DNA of 64,000 bases from a bacterium (GCA_021803105.1 JAJZMC010000006.1:1-64000); one strand, 5' to 3'; shown: positions 15,702 to 26,010, counted from the first letter of the stretch. A program made the numbers and translations. The notes: generated by a model not told the origin, from the sequence alone.

Positions 15702-16928
15702 CTAACCCCCAGCTGAACTAATAGCACCAGATCCAGCTAAACTATAAATTGGTAATAATACTGCTGCTACAATAACCAAAGCCATTATGCCCAGTAATAC
15801 CATCATAATTGGCTCAATTATACTTGATATGTTTTTAATTGCTTGATCAACTTCATTCTCATAATATGATGCTGCTTTATCGAGCATTGATTCCATCGCT
15901 CCTGACTGTTCACCAATTTTTATCATATTAGGTACTAAAGGTAAAAAATAAGGATCACCTGTTAAAGCCTCACCTAACGATGTTCCACCTTTTACTTTTT
16001 CACCTGCCTTATTAATAGCTTGAGAGACTAATACGTTAACAACATTTTTTGAACTTATCTCAAGTACTTGTAACAACGGCACCCCAGCGGATACTAAAGT
16101 TGCGGCAGTACGAGCAAATCTTGCCATATATAATTTAACAAATAAAACATTAATTGGTGGTAATTTAATTTTTAATGTATCAAAAAATATTCTTCCAGAT
16201 CTTGTTTTTCTGAAAAAATTAATAAATATAATTAATCCTATTAATAATAAAATTACGATCCACCAAAATTTCGTCATAATACTTGATAAGCCTAATAAAA
16301 GTCTAGTTTCAATTGGAAGACTTGCTCCAGGAAAACTAGCATATAATAACTGAACTTGTGGTAAAACTTTAACTAACATAAAAATAACTATCGCTATCAT
16401 AACTACTAAAACTATAATTGGATATGTCATTGCACCTCGAATTTTGGATGATATATCTGCATCTTTCTCTTGTTGAATAGCTATTCGTTCTAAAGCTTGA
16501 TCTAAAGTTCCAGAAGTTTCTCCGGCAGCAACTAAATTAACAAAAATCTGATTAAAGACATTAGGAAAATTAGACAACGAACTCGAAAAAGTTTGACCTG
16601 ATTCTACATTACTAATAATTTTAGATAATATAGCTTTAAGAGGTTTTGAAGTAGTTTGATCACTTACACTGCGTAGGGCTTGTACTAATGGTAAACCTGC
16701 ATTAATAAGAGTAGCTAATTGCCTGGCAAACAAAACTCTGTCTTTAGCACGAACTTTATTAAAAAATTTAAATGTACTCGATCCACTACTAATTTTTTTT
16801 ATTACTAACGGAGAAAGACCCTGAGCTTGTAAAATTGTGGCGACTCCCTTTTCATTATTTGCCTCAACCACTGACTTTACTAACTCACCTGTTTTAGAAT
16901 TTCTTGCAGTATATTGAAAACTTATCAT
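15702..16928 (-). CDS. pilC: Type IV pilus inner-membrane platform protein
   Basis: 408 residues with two GspF/PilC domains (about 70-190 and 270-395), each with FARQLATLINAGLPLVQAL or FARTAATLVSAGVPLLQ, and three to four membrane helices near 170-190, 220-240 and 375-400. It couples the motor ATPases to pilin addition and removal. It directly follows pilT. Confidence 0.95.
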   Translation of the reverse strand: MISFQYTARNSKTGELVKSVVEANNEKGVATILQAQGLSPLVIKKISSGSSTFKFFNKVRAKDRVLFARQLATLINAGLPLVQALRSVSDQTTSKPLKAILSKIISNVESGQTFSSSLSNFPNVFNQIFVNLVAAGETSGTLDQALERIAIQQEKDADISSKIRGAMTYPIIVLVVMIAIVIFMLVKVLPQVQLLYASFPGASLPIETRLLLGLSSIMTKFWWIVILLLIGLIIFINFFRKTRSGRIFFDTLKIKLPPINVLFVKLYMARFARTAATLVSAGVPLLQVLEISSKNVVNVLVSQAINKAGEKVKGGTSLGEALTGDPYFLPLVPNMIKIGEQSGAMESMLDKAASYYENEVDQAIKNISSIIEPIMMVLLGIMALVIVAAVLLPIYSLAGSGAISSAGG

Positions 16929-16930
16929 GA

Positions 16931-17998
16931 TTATTCTCTCATTAATCGATCTAACTCATCATTATCTACAGCAAAATTTCGAGCTTCGTCATACACTATT
17001 TTTCCAGTTTTTATCATATTAACTAAAGTTCTATCCATTGACTGCATTCCGAACTCAGCACCAGTCTGAATTACCGCTTCTAGTTGATGAGATTTACCTT
17101 CCCTAATAATATTTCTAACAGCTGGAGTTACTATTAAAATTTCAGCGGCCGCAATACGACCTCCACCAATCATTGGAACTAATCTTTGAGAACAAATCGC
17201 CATTAATATATTAGACAGTTGTGCTCTTATTTGAGATTGTTGATGAGGCGGAAAAACATCTATCATACGGTCAATCGATTGACTAGCAGAATTAGTGTGA
17301 AGAGTTGCAAAAACTAAATGACCAGTTTCTGCTATCGTGATTGCACTTGCTATTGTTTCTAAATCACGCATCTCTCCTAAAAGTACGACATCAGGATCTT
17401 GTCGTAAGGCAGATCTCAAAGCAGCACTAAATGAATAAGTATCATAATGAACCTCTCTTTGAACAACAATTGATTTATTAGATATGTGAGTATATTCAAT
17501 CGGATCTTCAATAGTAATAATATGCTTAGACTGTTCTAAATTAATTTTCTTGATCAAAGAAGCAATCGAAGTTGATTTACCAGAACCAGTTGGACCTGTG
17601 ACTAATACTAATCCATGAGGATATTCAGTAAACTTATTAACAATTACCGGTAAACCAAGCTGTTCTATAGTAGGAATATCATTGTTTATATACCTAAAAG
17701 CAGCTGCAAGATTTCCGCGTTCATGAAAAGCATTAACACGAAATCTGCCCAAATCCCCAAAAGCAAAACTAAAATCAAATTCTTTATCTTTTAATAAAAT
17801 TTGTTTTTGATCATCATCAAGAATTGCAAATATTAAACTCTCAACTGCTTCTTCATTTAAAACTTCACTATTAGAAAACGCAACTAAATTACCATCTACT
17901 CTAAGCATTGGTCTTAATCCAACCTGTAAGTGTAAATCAGAGGCTTTTTGTTTAACAACTCCTTCTAATAATATTTCGATTCTTACGTTTTCTTTCAT
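16931..17998 (-). CDS. pilT: Pilus retraction ATPase
   Basis: 355 residues. A PAS-like N-terminal domain (KASDLHLQVGLRPMLRVDG) precedes Walker A GPTGSGKST (near 133-141). The Asp box/Walker B LRQDPDVVLLGEMRDLETI and the His box TGHLVFATLHTNSA follow. The closing LIREGK-like region and the KIVYDEA... C-terminus match PilT. It powers depolymerisation and hence twitching or DNA uptake. It lies between pilB and pilC. Confidence 0.95.
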   Translation of the reverse strand: MKENVRIEILLEGVVKQKASDLHLQVGLRPMLRVDGNLVAFSNSEVLNEEAVESLIFAILDDDQKQILLKDKEFDFSFAFGDLGRFRVNAFHERGNLAAAFRYINNDIPTIEQLGLPVIVNKFTEYPHGLVLVTGPTGSGKSTSIASLIKKINLEQSKHIITIEDPIEYTHISNKSIVVQREVHYDTYSFSAALRSALRQDPDVVLLGEMRDLETIASAITIAETGHLVFATLHTNSASQSIDRMIDVFPPHQQSQIRAQLSNILMAICSQRLVPMIGGGRIAAAEILIVTPAVRNIIREGKSHQLEAVIQTGAEFGMQSMDRTLVNMIKTGKIVYDEARNFAVDNDELDRLMRE

Positions 17999-18006
17999 GA
18001 TATGCC

Positions 18007-19791
18007 TTAAACTTTATCAGAAGAAGCGACTCTATCAACTTCTTGTAATGTAGTCAGTCCTTTCAATGCTTTTAAATAACCATCCTGTCTCATTGTAATC
18101 ATTCCTTCTTCTTGAGCTTTATTTTGAATCTCGGTACTAGTTGCCCTTTTTAATATTAAATCCTGAATAGTTGGGGTTACTTCGAACGCTTCAAAAATCC
18201 CCGTTCTCCCTTTAAATCCATTAGGACTGTCTGGACTATCAATCCCTCTTGATAAAGTATAAGCGTTTTGAGTTGATAATGGCAAGTCTTTATAACCTAA
18301 ATCATTACTAACATTATCAACTTGTTCTTTACTACTAGGCAATAATTTACCAACAGTTTGAGTAATAGCAGCGTTTTCAACTTCATTAGATGAATACTCT
18401 TCTTTTTTTTCACCAATTGTCCGAATAAGTCTTTGACCAATAACAGTTTTAATTGTACTCGCTATCAAAAACGGCTCAATTCCCATATCTAATAAACGAG
18501 GTAAAATTCCAGCTGCTGAATTAGTATGTAAAGTACTAAAAACTAAATGACCTGTTAACGCCGCCTGAATTGCAAGTTCAGCAGTTTCGTTATCTCTTAT
18601 TTCTCCAACCATCACAATATCAGGATCTTGTCGTAATATAGATCTCAAACCAGATGCAAAAGTTAAACCAACTTCTGGATTAACTTGAATCTGATTAATA
18701 CCACTAATTTTGTATTCAACTGGATCTTCCATAGTTACGATATTAACAGCATCTGATTTTACTTCTGATAATAGGGCATATAATGAAGTTGTTTTACCAG
18801 AACCAGTTGGACCAGAAGTTAAAATCATTCCATTAGAAGCCGATATACCTGATCTAATAGCTCTTAAAGCCCGACCTGTATATCCCATATCATCTAATAA
18901 TAGACTAATCCCAGTTTTATCTAGTAATCTTATAACAATTTGTTCACCCCAAACTATTGGTGAAATAGATATTCTAAGATCTATTTTTTTCTCAGATACC
19001 AAAATACTAAAATCACCATCTTGCGGAATTCTATGCTCATCAATTTTTAGATTAGCTAAAATTTTAATACGTGATACCAAAGCAGGCTCAATATTTTTAG
19101 GTAATTGCATAATTTCTCGTAATATACCATCAACTCTAGCTCTAATACGTAAAATATGCTCAGTTGGTTCAATATGAACATCACTAGCTCTATTATTAGC
19201 AGCGTATTCCAAAATAGAAGTTAAAATTTTACTTACTGGCGAATCTTGAGGTATAGTTTTAATTTTACTGTTAGCGATAATATTATTCTGGTCTTTGTTA
19301 GTAGTCTCATTATCTTCTGTAAATTGATTTATAACTTTATCAGTAATATTAACCTTATATTGTTTTAAAATATTCCTAATTCCTTCTTCACTAGCTGAAT
19401 AAACATCAATTGGACGTCCTATTTTAGTTGTTAAAAAATCAATCGCCTGAATATTGTCAGCTTCCAACATAGCTACTGCCAACTTACCATCAACAATACC
19501 AATTGGTACCGCCATATAATTCTGTGCTAAATCTTGAGGTATATAATCTAATATTTTTTCATTAACATAAACTTTTGTTAAATTAACGTATGGAACTTTA
19601 TTAATTAAAGCCAAGTATTTAGTCAATAATTCATTATCTAAATAGTTATTTTTAATTAATAAGCTAACAAAAGACTCGCCTTGTTTAGTAGCGTCAGCAG
19701 TTATTTTATCTATATCAGATTGATTTAAAATATGTTCATCAACTAAATACTTCTTTAGTTTAGTCTGCGACGTATCAGATAATAAACTCAT
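18007..19791 (-). CDS. pilB: Pilus assembly ATPase
   Basis: 594 residues. MshEN-type N-terminal repeats (near 10-150) are followed by RASDVHIEPTEHILRIRARV. Walker A is GPTGSGKTT (near 322-330), then DPVEYKISGINQIQVN, the Asp box with LRQDPDIVMVGEIRD and the His box TGHLVFSTLHTNSA. It drives pilin polymerisation. The usual PilB tetra-Cys metal site is absent: the region after RLIRTIGE is instead a roughly 60-residue Ser/Asn/Asp-rich insert with no CxxC. Confidence 0.95.
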   Translation of the reverse strand: MSLLSDTSQTKLKKYLVDEHILNQSDIDKITADATKQGESFVSLLIKNNYLDNELLTKYLALINKVPYVNLTKVYVNEKILDYIPQDLAQNYMAVPIGIVDGKLAVAMLEADNIQAIDFLTTKIGRPIDVYSASEEGIRNILKQYKVNITDKVINQFTEDNETTNKDQNNIIANSKIKTIPQDSPVSKILTSILEYAANNRASDVHIEPTEHILRIRARVDGILREIMQLPKNIEPALVSRIKILANLKIDEHRIPQDGDFSILVSEKKIDLRISISPIVWGEQIVIRLLDKTGISLLLDDMGYTGRALRAIRSGISASNGMILTSGPTGSGKTTSLYALLSEVKSDAVNIVTMEDPVEYKISGINQIQVNPEVGLTFASGLRSILRQDPDIVMVGEIRDNETAELAIQAALTGHLVFSTLHTNSAAGILPRLLDMGIEPFLIASTIKTVIGQRLIRTIGEKKEEYSSNEVENAAITQTVGKLLPSSKEQVDNVSNDLGYKDLPLSTQNAYTLSRGIDSPDSPNGFKGRTGIFEAFEVTPTIQDLILKRATSTEIQNKAQEEGMITMRQDGYLKALKGLTTLQEVDRVASSDKV

Positions 19792-19805
19792 ACTTAATTC
19801 TATCC

Positions 19806-20051
19806 TTAATTAGTAGCTGGAGAAAAAGGATTAGGGTTATTATTAGTATTAATGGTCGTATATGGTGTGTAATCTAAAGATTGTTTATTAAAATATAAAG
19901 TACTAGGCTTTGGAAAATTAGAATGAATAATTGGAACGCTTTCTATTTGATCATTATAGTTAGTTACAAAAATTAATTTAGGAACAAATAAAGCAAATAT
20001 TAAACTAAAAACAACAACAATTAATAAAGTTAAATAATTAGATTGCTTCAT
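19806..20051 (-). CDS. Small single-pass membrane protein of the pilus operon
   Basis: 81 residues, one N-terminal membrane helix (LTLLIVVVFSLIFALFVPKLI) and a Pro/Asn-rich outer tail ending NPNPFSPATN. It sits between pilO and pilB where diderms have pilP. There is no PilP lipobox or domain, and a Gram-positive-type envelope would have no secretin to connect to. Co-transcription suggests a structural role in the pilus base, which is inference. Confidence 0.6.
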   Translation of the reverse strand: MKQSNYLTLLIVVVFSLIFALFVPKLIFVTNYNDQIESVPIIHSNFPKPSTLYFNKQSLDYTPYTTINTNNNPNPFSPATN

Positions 20052-20055
20052 AATA

Positions 20056-20712
20056 TTAATTAACCGTTTCCTTTAAAATTCTAAAATTAATAGCTGGCTG
20101 ATAATAAGTTTCTCCAGAAATAGTAACATTAAGATTTGTTTGATCTCCAGATATACTAATTTTTAATATATTAATCGGCCTAATAGATTTTTCCATAGCA
20201 TTAATTAAATTTTCAATACTAGTGTAATTACCGCTTACAGAAACTTGAAATGGTATGGTATTTATACCATTTAATTGATTAAGAGTAGCGCTTGATTGAT
20301 CAACTCCTGAAATACTATTAATTGTGACACCTTGACTAGTTAATAAATTCTGTAACGTAGAAACTAATTCTGGAAAATCATAACTACTAGGTAAAGCATC
20401 TAAAACAATTTTTGAATTATCGCCACCTTTAACAGAATTAGCGTTTTTACTATTGCCACCAATTATATTTATAGGTGGACTAATAAATTTTTTAAATGAC
20501 GTAGTTAAATTTTTACTAACTCTAATATCTCTATTTAAATTAACTAAAGCTGCATTCTGATCATTGATTACTTTTGTTTGATATAGATACTTACTCCACA
20601 ATATATTAATCGAAAAAACAAAAAACAAAGTTAAAAATATACCAATACTAAGAGTAGTCGTAATAACACTAGCAAAATGTTTAATTTGAGTTTGTTTAAT
20701 GTTATTTTCCAT
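20056..20712 (-). CDS. pilO: Pilus alignment protein PilO
   Basis: 218 residues with one membrane helix near 20-42 and a coiled-coil segment (NDQNAALVNLNRDIRVSKNL). The ferredoxin-like domain contains LVSTLQNLLTSQGVTINSIS and IPFQVSVSGNYTSIENLI, the typical PilO beta-helix pattern. With PilM and PilN it forms the inner-membrane alignment complex. Order M-N-O is as in other type IVa systems. Confidence 0.85.
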   Translation of the reverse strand: MENNIKQTQIKHFASVITTTLSIGIFLTLFFVFSINILWSKYLYQTKVINDQNAALVNLNRDIRVSKNLTTSFKKFISPPINIIGGNSKNANSVKGGDNSKIVLDALPSSYDFPELVSTLQNLLTSQGVTINSISGVDQSSATLNQLNGINTIPFQVSVSGNYTSIENLINAMEKSIRPINILKISISGDQTNLNVTISGETYYQPAINFRILKETVN

Positions 20713-20720
20713 AATATTTC

Positions 20721-21452
20721 CTAATTAATTGAACTACCTGAAACTAAATTATTATTTTTTTTAAATAAATTATTAACAGCACTAGTACTAGGCTGACCTA
20801 AAATAGATCTTGTTGTCACCAAATTAGGTACATAAAGTTTTATTGAACTAGTACTGTTAAATATCGTAGGATCAAAACTAAAATTTATACTATAACTTGC
20901 AGGACTAGTATTGGTAGCAGACGAGTTATAAGAAAAAGAACTTAAAACAATATTAGAAAATGCTGGTTTTTTTTGATTGGACTTTATATTATTAGCATCG
21001 ATATAATCAGTAAATTTTAGAGTATCTATAAACTGATTAACAGTTTGTAAATTATTAGCAGCTCCACTAATGGCAACTGTTTGTTGTCCAAAATCTAGGT
21101 TAATTGATGAAATAGTAACTGTGGTTGGAGTTAATTGATTAATAAAGTTAAATAATCTAGAAACAACCGGTGGTTTAGATTCAATAGAAGGTAAGGTTTG
21201 TAATTGATTTTGGATAGTTAAAATTTTATTTAAATTACTATTACCAATTAACGTGGCACTTTTAGACTGAACTACTTGATCAATTTTTGCGAGTTTATTG
21301 TTTTGAAAAAACATCACGTAAATAAATAAAGTTACAAAAACCAAAAAAGACAATCCCGTTACAATAATCGTAATCGTAAAGACAATCTTTTTTAAAAGTA
21401 AAACCCGTAAAAATTCTTTTTTTATCGAAGGTATTAAATTAAATTGAACCAT
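20721..21452 (-). CDS. pilN: Pilus alignment protein PilN
   Basis: 243 residues. It starts MVQFNLIPSIKKEF, matching the conserved NLLP-type N-terminal peptide of PilN that docks in PilM. A membrane helix near 25-50 follows, then a ferredoxin-like domain (TPTTVTISSINLDFGQQTVAISG, AANNLQTVNQFIDTL). Ends in a low-complexity tail. Its ATG overlaps the pilM stop. Confidence 0.85.
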   Translation of the reverse strand: MVQFNLIPSIKKEFLRVLLLKKIVFTITIIVTGLSFLVFVTLFIYVMFFQNNKLAKIDQVVQSKSATLIGNSNLNKILTIQNQLQTLPSIESKPPVVSRLFNFINQLTPTTVTISSINLDFGQQTVAISGAANNLQTVNQFIDTLKFTDYIDANNIKSNQKKPAFSNIVLSSFSYNSSATNTSPASYSINFSFDPTIFNSTSSIKLYVPNLVTTRSILGQPSTSAVNNLFKKNNNLVSGSSIN

Positions 21453-22495
21453 TAGTATCTCTCCGCTAAGCCAACAGCGACCGAAAATTGATTAGATATA
21501 GCCATTAATTCAGCTCGAATCGTTGGATTATAATTTACATTAGTCCAGGCGTTCCCTATTTCAACACTAATACCGAAACGATTAGCTATAAATACTGGAA
21601 ATTCGGGTATAATAGCTCCAGCACCAGCAATGATTATTTTATTAACTTTTTTATTCTCATAACGCTCGTAAAAAAATTTAATAGATTTATCAACTTCAAC
21701 CATTAGACTTTCAACAGTAGCAATTACTGCTTGATAAACCTGTCCTTCAATTTTATCTTTACTAAGTCCAAACTTATACAAAAATTGTTCAGCTTGCGAG
21801 AGTTCACTATTTAAATTCTGTGCAACAGCTCGCGATAAAGCATCACTTCCAGTTGCAATAGATCTAGCTAAATGAGGTAAATTATCAAAAAGAATAACTA
21901 GATCAGTACTTCTCGCTCCAATATCGATTATAACGATCGACTCTGTATCTGATGGTGGAACTAATGATCTACTTATCGCCATAACATCTGGTTCAAAAGC
22001 AATTACATTTAAACCAGCACTCTCAATTAACTCTAGTTGAGAAATTGCAAAATCTTTAGTTGTACTTGATAATAACAGATCCAATTTAGTCTTATCTTTT
22101 GGTGATTCACCAAGTACTGCCCAATCTATAATTGAATCTTCAATTGAAGTAGGAATAAAAACATCCGCTTGATAATTAATTGATTTAGCGAGTTCTGAAT
22201 CCTTTAATTTATCAATGTCAACAACCGCTGTAAAAACTTTACTTGAATCAATACCAACTGCAACATTCTTAGTATTAATATTAGCTTTAGTAACTAAATC
22301 TTTTATATTTTGTACTAATCTTGAACGATCAACTTTAGATTCACTAAAAACCAACTTACTATCGATTGGGCTGTAAGCATAACGTATTAAATCTTTAGGT
22401 TTAGATTTATCACTACCACTTAATTGAACAATTCTAATAGAATTTGTTCCTATATCTAAACCAAAGAAATTATTATTATTAGAAAACAGTTTCAT
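21452..22495 (-). CDS. pilM: Actin-like pilus protein PilM
   Basis: 347 residues of the FtsA/PilM actin-like fold. The phosphate-1 motif is FFGLDIGTNSIRIVQLSG, then SIVIIDIGARSTDLVI (phosphate 2) and IIIAGAGAIIPEFPVFI (adenosine motif). It is cytoplasmic and binds the PilN N-terminal peptide. It overlaps pilN by a single base, so translation is likely coupled. Confidence 0.92.
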   Translation of the reverse strand: MKLFSNNNNFFGLDIGTNSIRIVQLSGSDKSKPKDLIRYAYSPIDSKLVFSESKVDRSRLVQNIKDLVTKANINTKNVAVGIDSSKVFTAVVDIDKLKDSELAKSINYQADVFIPTSIEDSIIDWAVLGESPKDKTKLDLLLSSTTKDFAISQLELIESAGLNVIAFEPDVMAISRSLVPPSDTESIVIIDIGARSTDLVILFDNLPHLARSIATGSDALSRAVAQNLNSELSQAEQFLYKFGLSKDKIEGQVYQAVIATVESLMVEVDKSIKFFYERYENKKVNKIIIAGAGAIIPEFPVFIANRFGISVEIGNAWTNVNYNPTIRAELMAISNQFSVAVGLAERY

Positions 22496-22542
22496 ATCTT
22501 ATCTAAATTATAACATAAGCTCTTTATAATTTAGTCTATTAT

Positions 22543-25482
22543 TCACTGAATAATTGGTGATAAACTAGTTATAGATTGAATGATCGGAGTAGTTGACTGA
22601 TGAGTTAAAAGACCTGTACTATTTACTGTCAGCCATTCTAAAGCCGAAAAATTAACTACTTCACTGGCAGAACTACCAATTGAACAGCTTTCATCTAAAC
22701 TACTACATTGATAATAACTAGAGGTTCCATTATTTTCATTAACATTATTCGTATCATTATTACCTGCCTCATATAGTGAATCATAAGTTCTATCAAAATT
22801 GATTTGATTTGCTTCTAGTGATCCATTAACTACCAACTGTTGGCCACAACTATTAGACATATTATTATTCCTAATATCATTAAACCAAATTTGTGTACCG
22901 GGAACATTGCCTCCTATTGTACAGTCGTTGATTGTTCCATTCTCGGCAATAAATGTCCCATCAAGCTGTGTAACTTTATGTGAAATATTAATTACGTTAT
23001 TATTGTTGACTATCATAAGCGACGGTAATTGTACCGGATTAGAGGTATTCCCAATAGAATAAGTAATATTGCCATTTAAATAAACTGGCCCGGTGCCAAA
23101 TAAAATAACATGACTATTTTGTCCAATATTCATATTACCTAAGACTAGTGGATTTGAACCAAAATTATAAATACAAGTTTCATTATTAATTACACTACTT
23201 AAACATTGACTACTAGTACGGCTCGCATAAACACTATTAAATTTCTCATAATATCCAGTCGAGTGACTGGTGGTGATACCTGAATATTGATTACAAAAAC
23301 TACTACCGTATGTATTAGTAGACGGATAATTTGAAAATATTAAACCATTACCGGGTCGACTAAAACCTTGATCACTAGCAAATCCATTATCAACACCACT
23401 TAATATAGCAGCTAGTGTTGTTCCTGAGCCATTAAAACTTGAGCTAGTCTGATTCCAAGCATAAATACTACTATTTAAAGAACAAATTGATCCTATACTA
23501 GTGGTATTAGCACCCGATATGACATTACCGCCAAAAACTTTTATATATGGCTTAGTGTGCACAAAAGATGTCTTAGATGGGCCATAAGATCCTGTAGAAC
23601 TAGGTGATACAGCAAAATTTGATACCCCCGGTTGTATAATTGTTAATTGCCCGGCTGTATAATTTATATTACCAGTAAATTGAGCATAATCACCTGCAAC
23701 AAAATCTGATAAATTATCATCATTTGTTGTTATATGACAAGTATATGTATACGGTGTTTGTGACGATGAACTAATAATACTATTACCAGCCTCAAACATT
23801 ACAATAGGAGATGTTCCAGTACAGTTAGTTAATAAACCTATTGGGAACGATACACCATTAGCAAATTGATGTAACTGTTGTGCCACAGAATTAATTGAAA
23901 CACTAACCGAAGACGGAATTCTAACATTAGTAATTGGACCACCTGGCGAGTTATAAAAATTAGCTATTAAACTAAACGTCACCTGAGCAGCATTTGGACT
24001 TTCGTTATTATTCAGTAACCTGGCCAGAACATTACTTGGTGGCTGAACTTGAAAAGTACGATTAAAACAAGCTGGCATTTGAATACCCGAAACATAGTTA
24101 GCAACATAATATTCTTGAGATGGTTGTCCAGGAGACCAACTATAATTTGCAGAAGCAACATAATTATAAGTACACTGAGTACCATTAACTAATGAACCAC
24201 CAGAAGGACAATAATAATTATATTGAGGAGAACCTTGATAAAGTTGACAAGGTAAAGTAGCCCACGTAGGGCAAGCTCCACCGTAATAATATTGCGCTTG
24301 ATAACATCCATAAGGATTACCACCGCCACCATTAAGATCTAATCCTCCAGAGCAATAAGCAGAACTACTTGCAGAATAAGTTACAGTACAAGTAATACCA
24401 GATAAACTTCCACCAGAAGGACAAGAATATCCAGAAAAGTTCGGATACCAAATAGTTGTCGTATAGTAACTATCATAATTAATAGCTGGCTGATTAAAAT
24501 CATATGGGTATGTTTGAACATATGGTGAATAATTAAGAGTTATACTACCATTAGGGTTACCAACAGAACCATCAAATTCTGCAACTTCAGTTGGTATCAC
24601 CCTATTACCACCTAAACTTATATCTTGTATATATCCGTTAGGTGCCCCTTGCATCTTAACTCCTTGTGGAGTATATTGCGCATAAATACTAGGTGCTGGC
24701 AAATAAGGCGACTGACTAGTTATACTTGAATGAGGTCCACTATTAGGTCCACTATATGGCATTGATGTAGTAACACTAGAATAATTAGGAAAAGTAGGAC
24801 AAGAAGCATTTGATGGAGACCCATTAACAATCACTGTAAAAGTAAATGTATCTGGTTGTGTCGAACAAGGAGGAGGTCCATTAAAATTATATAAACTCCC
24901 CCTGCCGCCACCTGGACCACCATTAATAGTACCACCCACACAAGCAAATTGATAATAAGGGTTACTATTTTGAAATTGATTAATCGCTTGCCAAGTAGCA
25001 TTAACTGTTATAACCGTCGATGTGGCTGGTATATATACTGGGAAAGCTTGAGAACTATTTTGAGTCCAAGTACTTGGAGTATAATAAAGTAAATCTTGTT
25101 CACCAATTAAATTTTGTACATTAGCATTTTCGGAAGTAATACTATGAACAACAAAATTTGTTGCAACAGTGTGAGCTGGAGGATATCTCGGATGTGGACA
25201 ATGATAAATAACCATATTTAATTGAAGATCCACACTACTAGTACCACTAGTAACCGTTTCAGACTGAGCATTAGGGTTGCCCGCTTGAGAAAGCCACTCT
25301 AATTGTGCAACGGTATAACCAGTTACTGCACATTGATAATTGGCTTCAGCTTCAATACTAGGTGGCGGAGGATTATTACTAGTAGCATAAACTTGATGAG
25401 TACCAAAAAAACTTATAGCTAAAAATAGAAAGAGGAAAAAAGAAATATACTGTAATACTATAAATTTATTACTTTTTAACAT
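22543..25482 (-). CDS. Large secreted protein of the pilus operon, candidate tip adhesin
   Basis: 979 residues with a clear signal peptide (hydrophobic core near 13-28, cut about VYA/TSNN). The middle is very rich in Pro, Tyr, Ser, Asn and Gly. It contains two related Cys modules near 350-440, YSCPSGGSLSGITC and YYCPSGGSLVNGTQC. A C-terminal third with beta-solenoid-like strands (GNMNIGQNSHVILFGTGPVYL) follows. It has no membrane anchor at the C-terminus. Position next to pilM in the operon and its size recall PilY1-like tip proteins, but no PilY1 beta-propeller is recognised. For an epibiont such a protein could mediate host contact. Function is inferred from context only. Confidence 0.7.
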   Translation of the reverse strand: MLKSNKFIVLQYISFFLFLFLAISFFGTHQVYATSNNPPPPSIEAEANYQCAVTGYTVAQLEWLSQAGNPNAQSETVTSGTSSVDLQLNMVIYHCPHPRYPPAHTVATNFVVHSITSENANVQNLIGEQDLLYYTPSTWTQNSSQAFPVYIPATSTVITVNATWQAINQFQNSNPYYQFACVGGTINGGPGGGRGSLYNFNGPPPCSTQPDTFTFTVIVNGSPSNASCPTFPNYSSVTTSMPYSGPNSGPHSSITSQSPYLPAPSIYAQYTPQGVKMQGAPNGYIQDISLGGNRVIPTEVAEFDGSVGNPNGSITLNYSPYVQTYPYDFNQPAINYDSYYTTTIWYPNFSGYSCPSGGSLSGITCTVTYSASSSAYCSGGLDLNGGGGNPYGCYQAQYYYGGACPTWATLPCQLYQGSPQYNYYCPSGGSLVNGTQCTYNYVASANYSWSPGQPSQEYYVANYVSGIQMPACFNRTFQVQPPSNVLARLLNNNESPNAAQVTFSLIANFYNSPGGPITNVRIPSSVSVSINSVAQQLHQFANGVSFPIGLLTNCTGTSPIVMFEAGNSIISSSSQTPYTYTCHITTNDDNLSDFVAGDYAQFTGNINYTAGQLTIIQPGVSNFAVSPSSTGSYGPSKTSFVHTKPYIKVFGGNVISGANTTSIGSICSLNSSIYAWNQTSSSFNGSGTTLAAILSGVDNGFASDQGFSRPGNGLIFSNYPSTNTYGSSFCNQYSGITTSHSTGYYEKFNSVYASRTSSQCLSSVINNETCIYNFGSNPLVLGNMNIGQNSHVILFGTGPVYLNGNITYSIGNTSNPVQLPSLMIVNNNNVINISHKVTQLDGTFIAENGTINDCTIGGNVPGTQIWFNDIRNNNMSNSCGQQLVVNGSLEANQINFDRTYDSLYEAGNNDTNNVNENNGTSSYYQCSSLDESCSIGSSASEVVNFSALEWLTVNSTGLLTHQSTTPIIQSITSLSPIIQ

Positions 25483-25509
25483 GTATTAATCCTATTTTAC
25501 TAAATATTT

Positions 25510-26007
25510 TCATTTTTTTGTTTCTAATTGAACTACTTGCTGATTGAGACCTAAAACACCAGGAATATCAGGACCCAACATCGGACTTAAAAGAACCTTT
25601 GGATTATAATACTGATTTAATTTTGCCAAATAAAATTTTGCCTTAGCTAAATTACTAATATTAGTATTACTAGCATTAACATAATAACTAGTTATGACAT
25701 ACAAGCAATTTGGATCTCGCTGATAACCTGGCAGTTTTTCGATATTTTGAACAATATCATAAAGTTGAGGCTGTTCTGTTCCAAAAAGAGGTATTTGAGC
25801 TTGTTGTAATAAAGTACCCGCTTTTTTACTAGTACAAACATGTGTTACGTTCATACTGCTTGAGATATTTTTATGAACATTATTATGAAAACGAACTGCT
25901 AATAAATATCCTAAAACCATAAAACCAATAATAAGTACAACTAACAGTAAGATCTTTTTTTTTGAGAATATTTTTTTATTAAAATGAATGAGAATATTTT
26001 TTTTCAT
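25510..26007 (-). CDS. Single-pass membrane protein heading the pilus operon
   Basis: 165 residues. A Lys-rich N-terminus, a helix near 20-41 (ILLLVVLIIGFMVLGYLLAV) and an outer domain with two cysteines (THVCTSKKAG and RDPNCLYVI) and helical repeats (ISNLAKAKFYLAKLNQYY). No recognised family. It is the first gene of the operon, directly behind the 18-bp palindrome. Confidence 0.65.
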   Translation of the reverse strand: MKKNILIHFNKKIFSKKKILLLVVLIIGFMVLGYLLAVRFHNNVHKNISSSMNVTHVCTSKKAGTLLQQAQIPLFGTEQPQLYDIVQNIEKLPGYQRDPNCLYVITSYYVNASNTNISNLAKAKFYLAKLNQYYNPKVLLSPMLGPDIPGVLGLNQQVVQLETKK

Positions 26008-26010
26008 AAT

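Noticed and set aside
18710-19177. 155-codon ORF antisense to pilB
   Set aside because: Complementary frame of a strongly conserved ATPase gene; no ribosome binding site and no domain.
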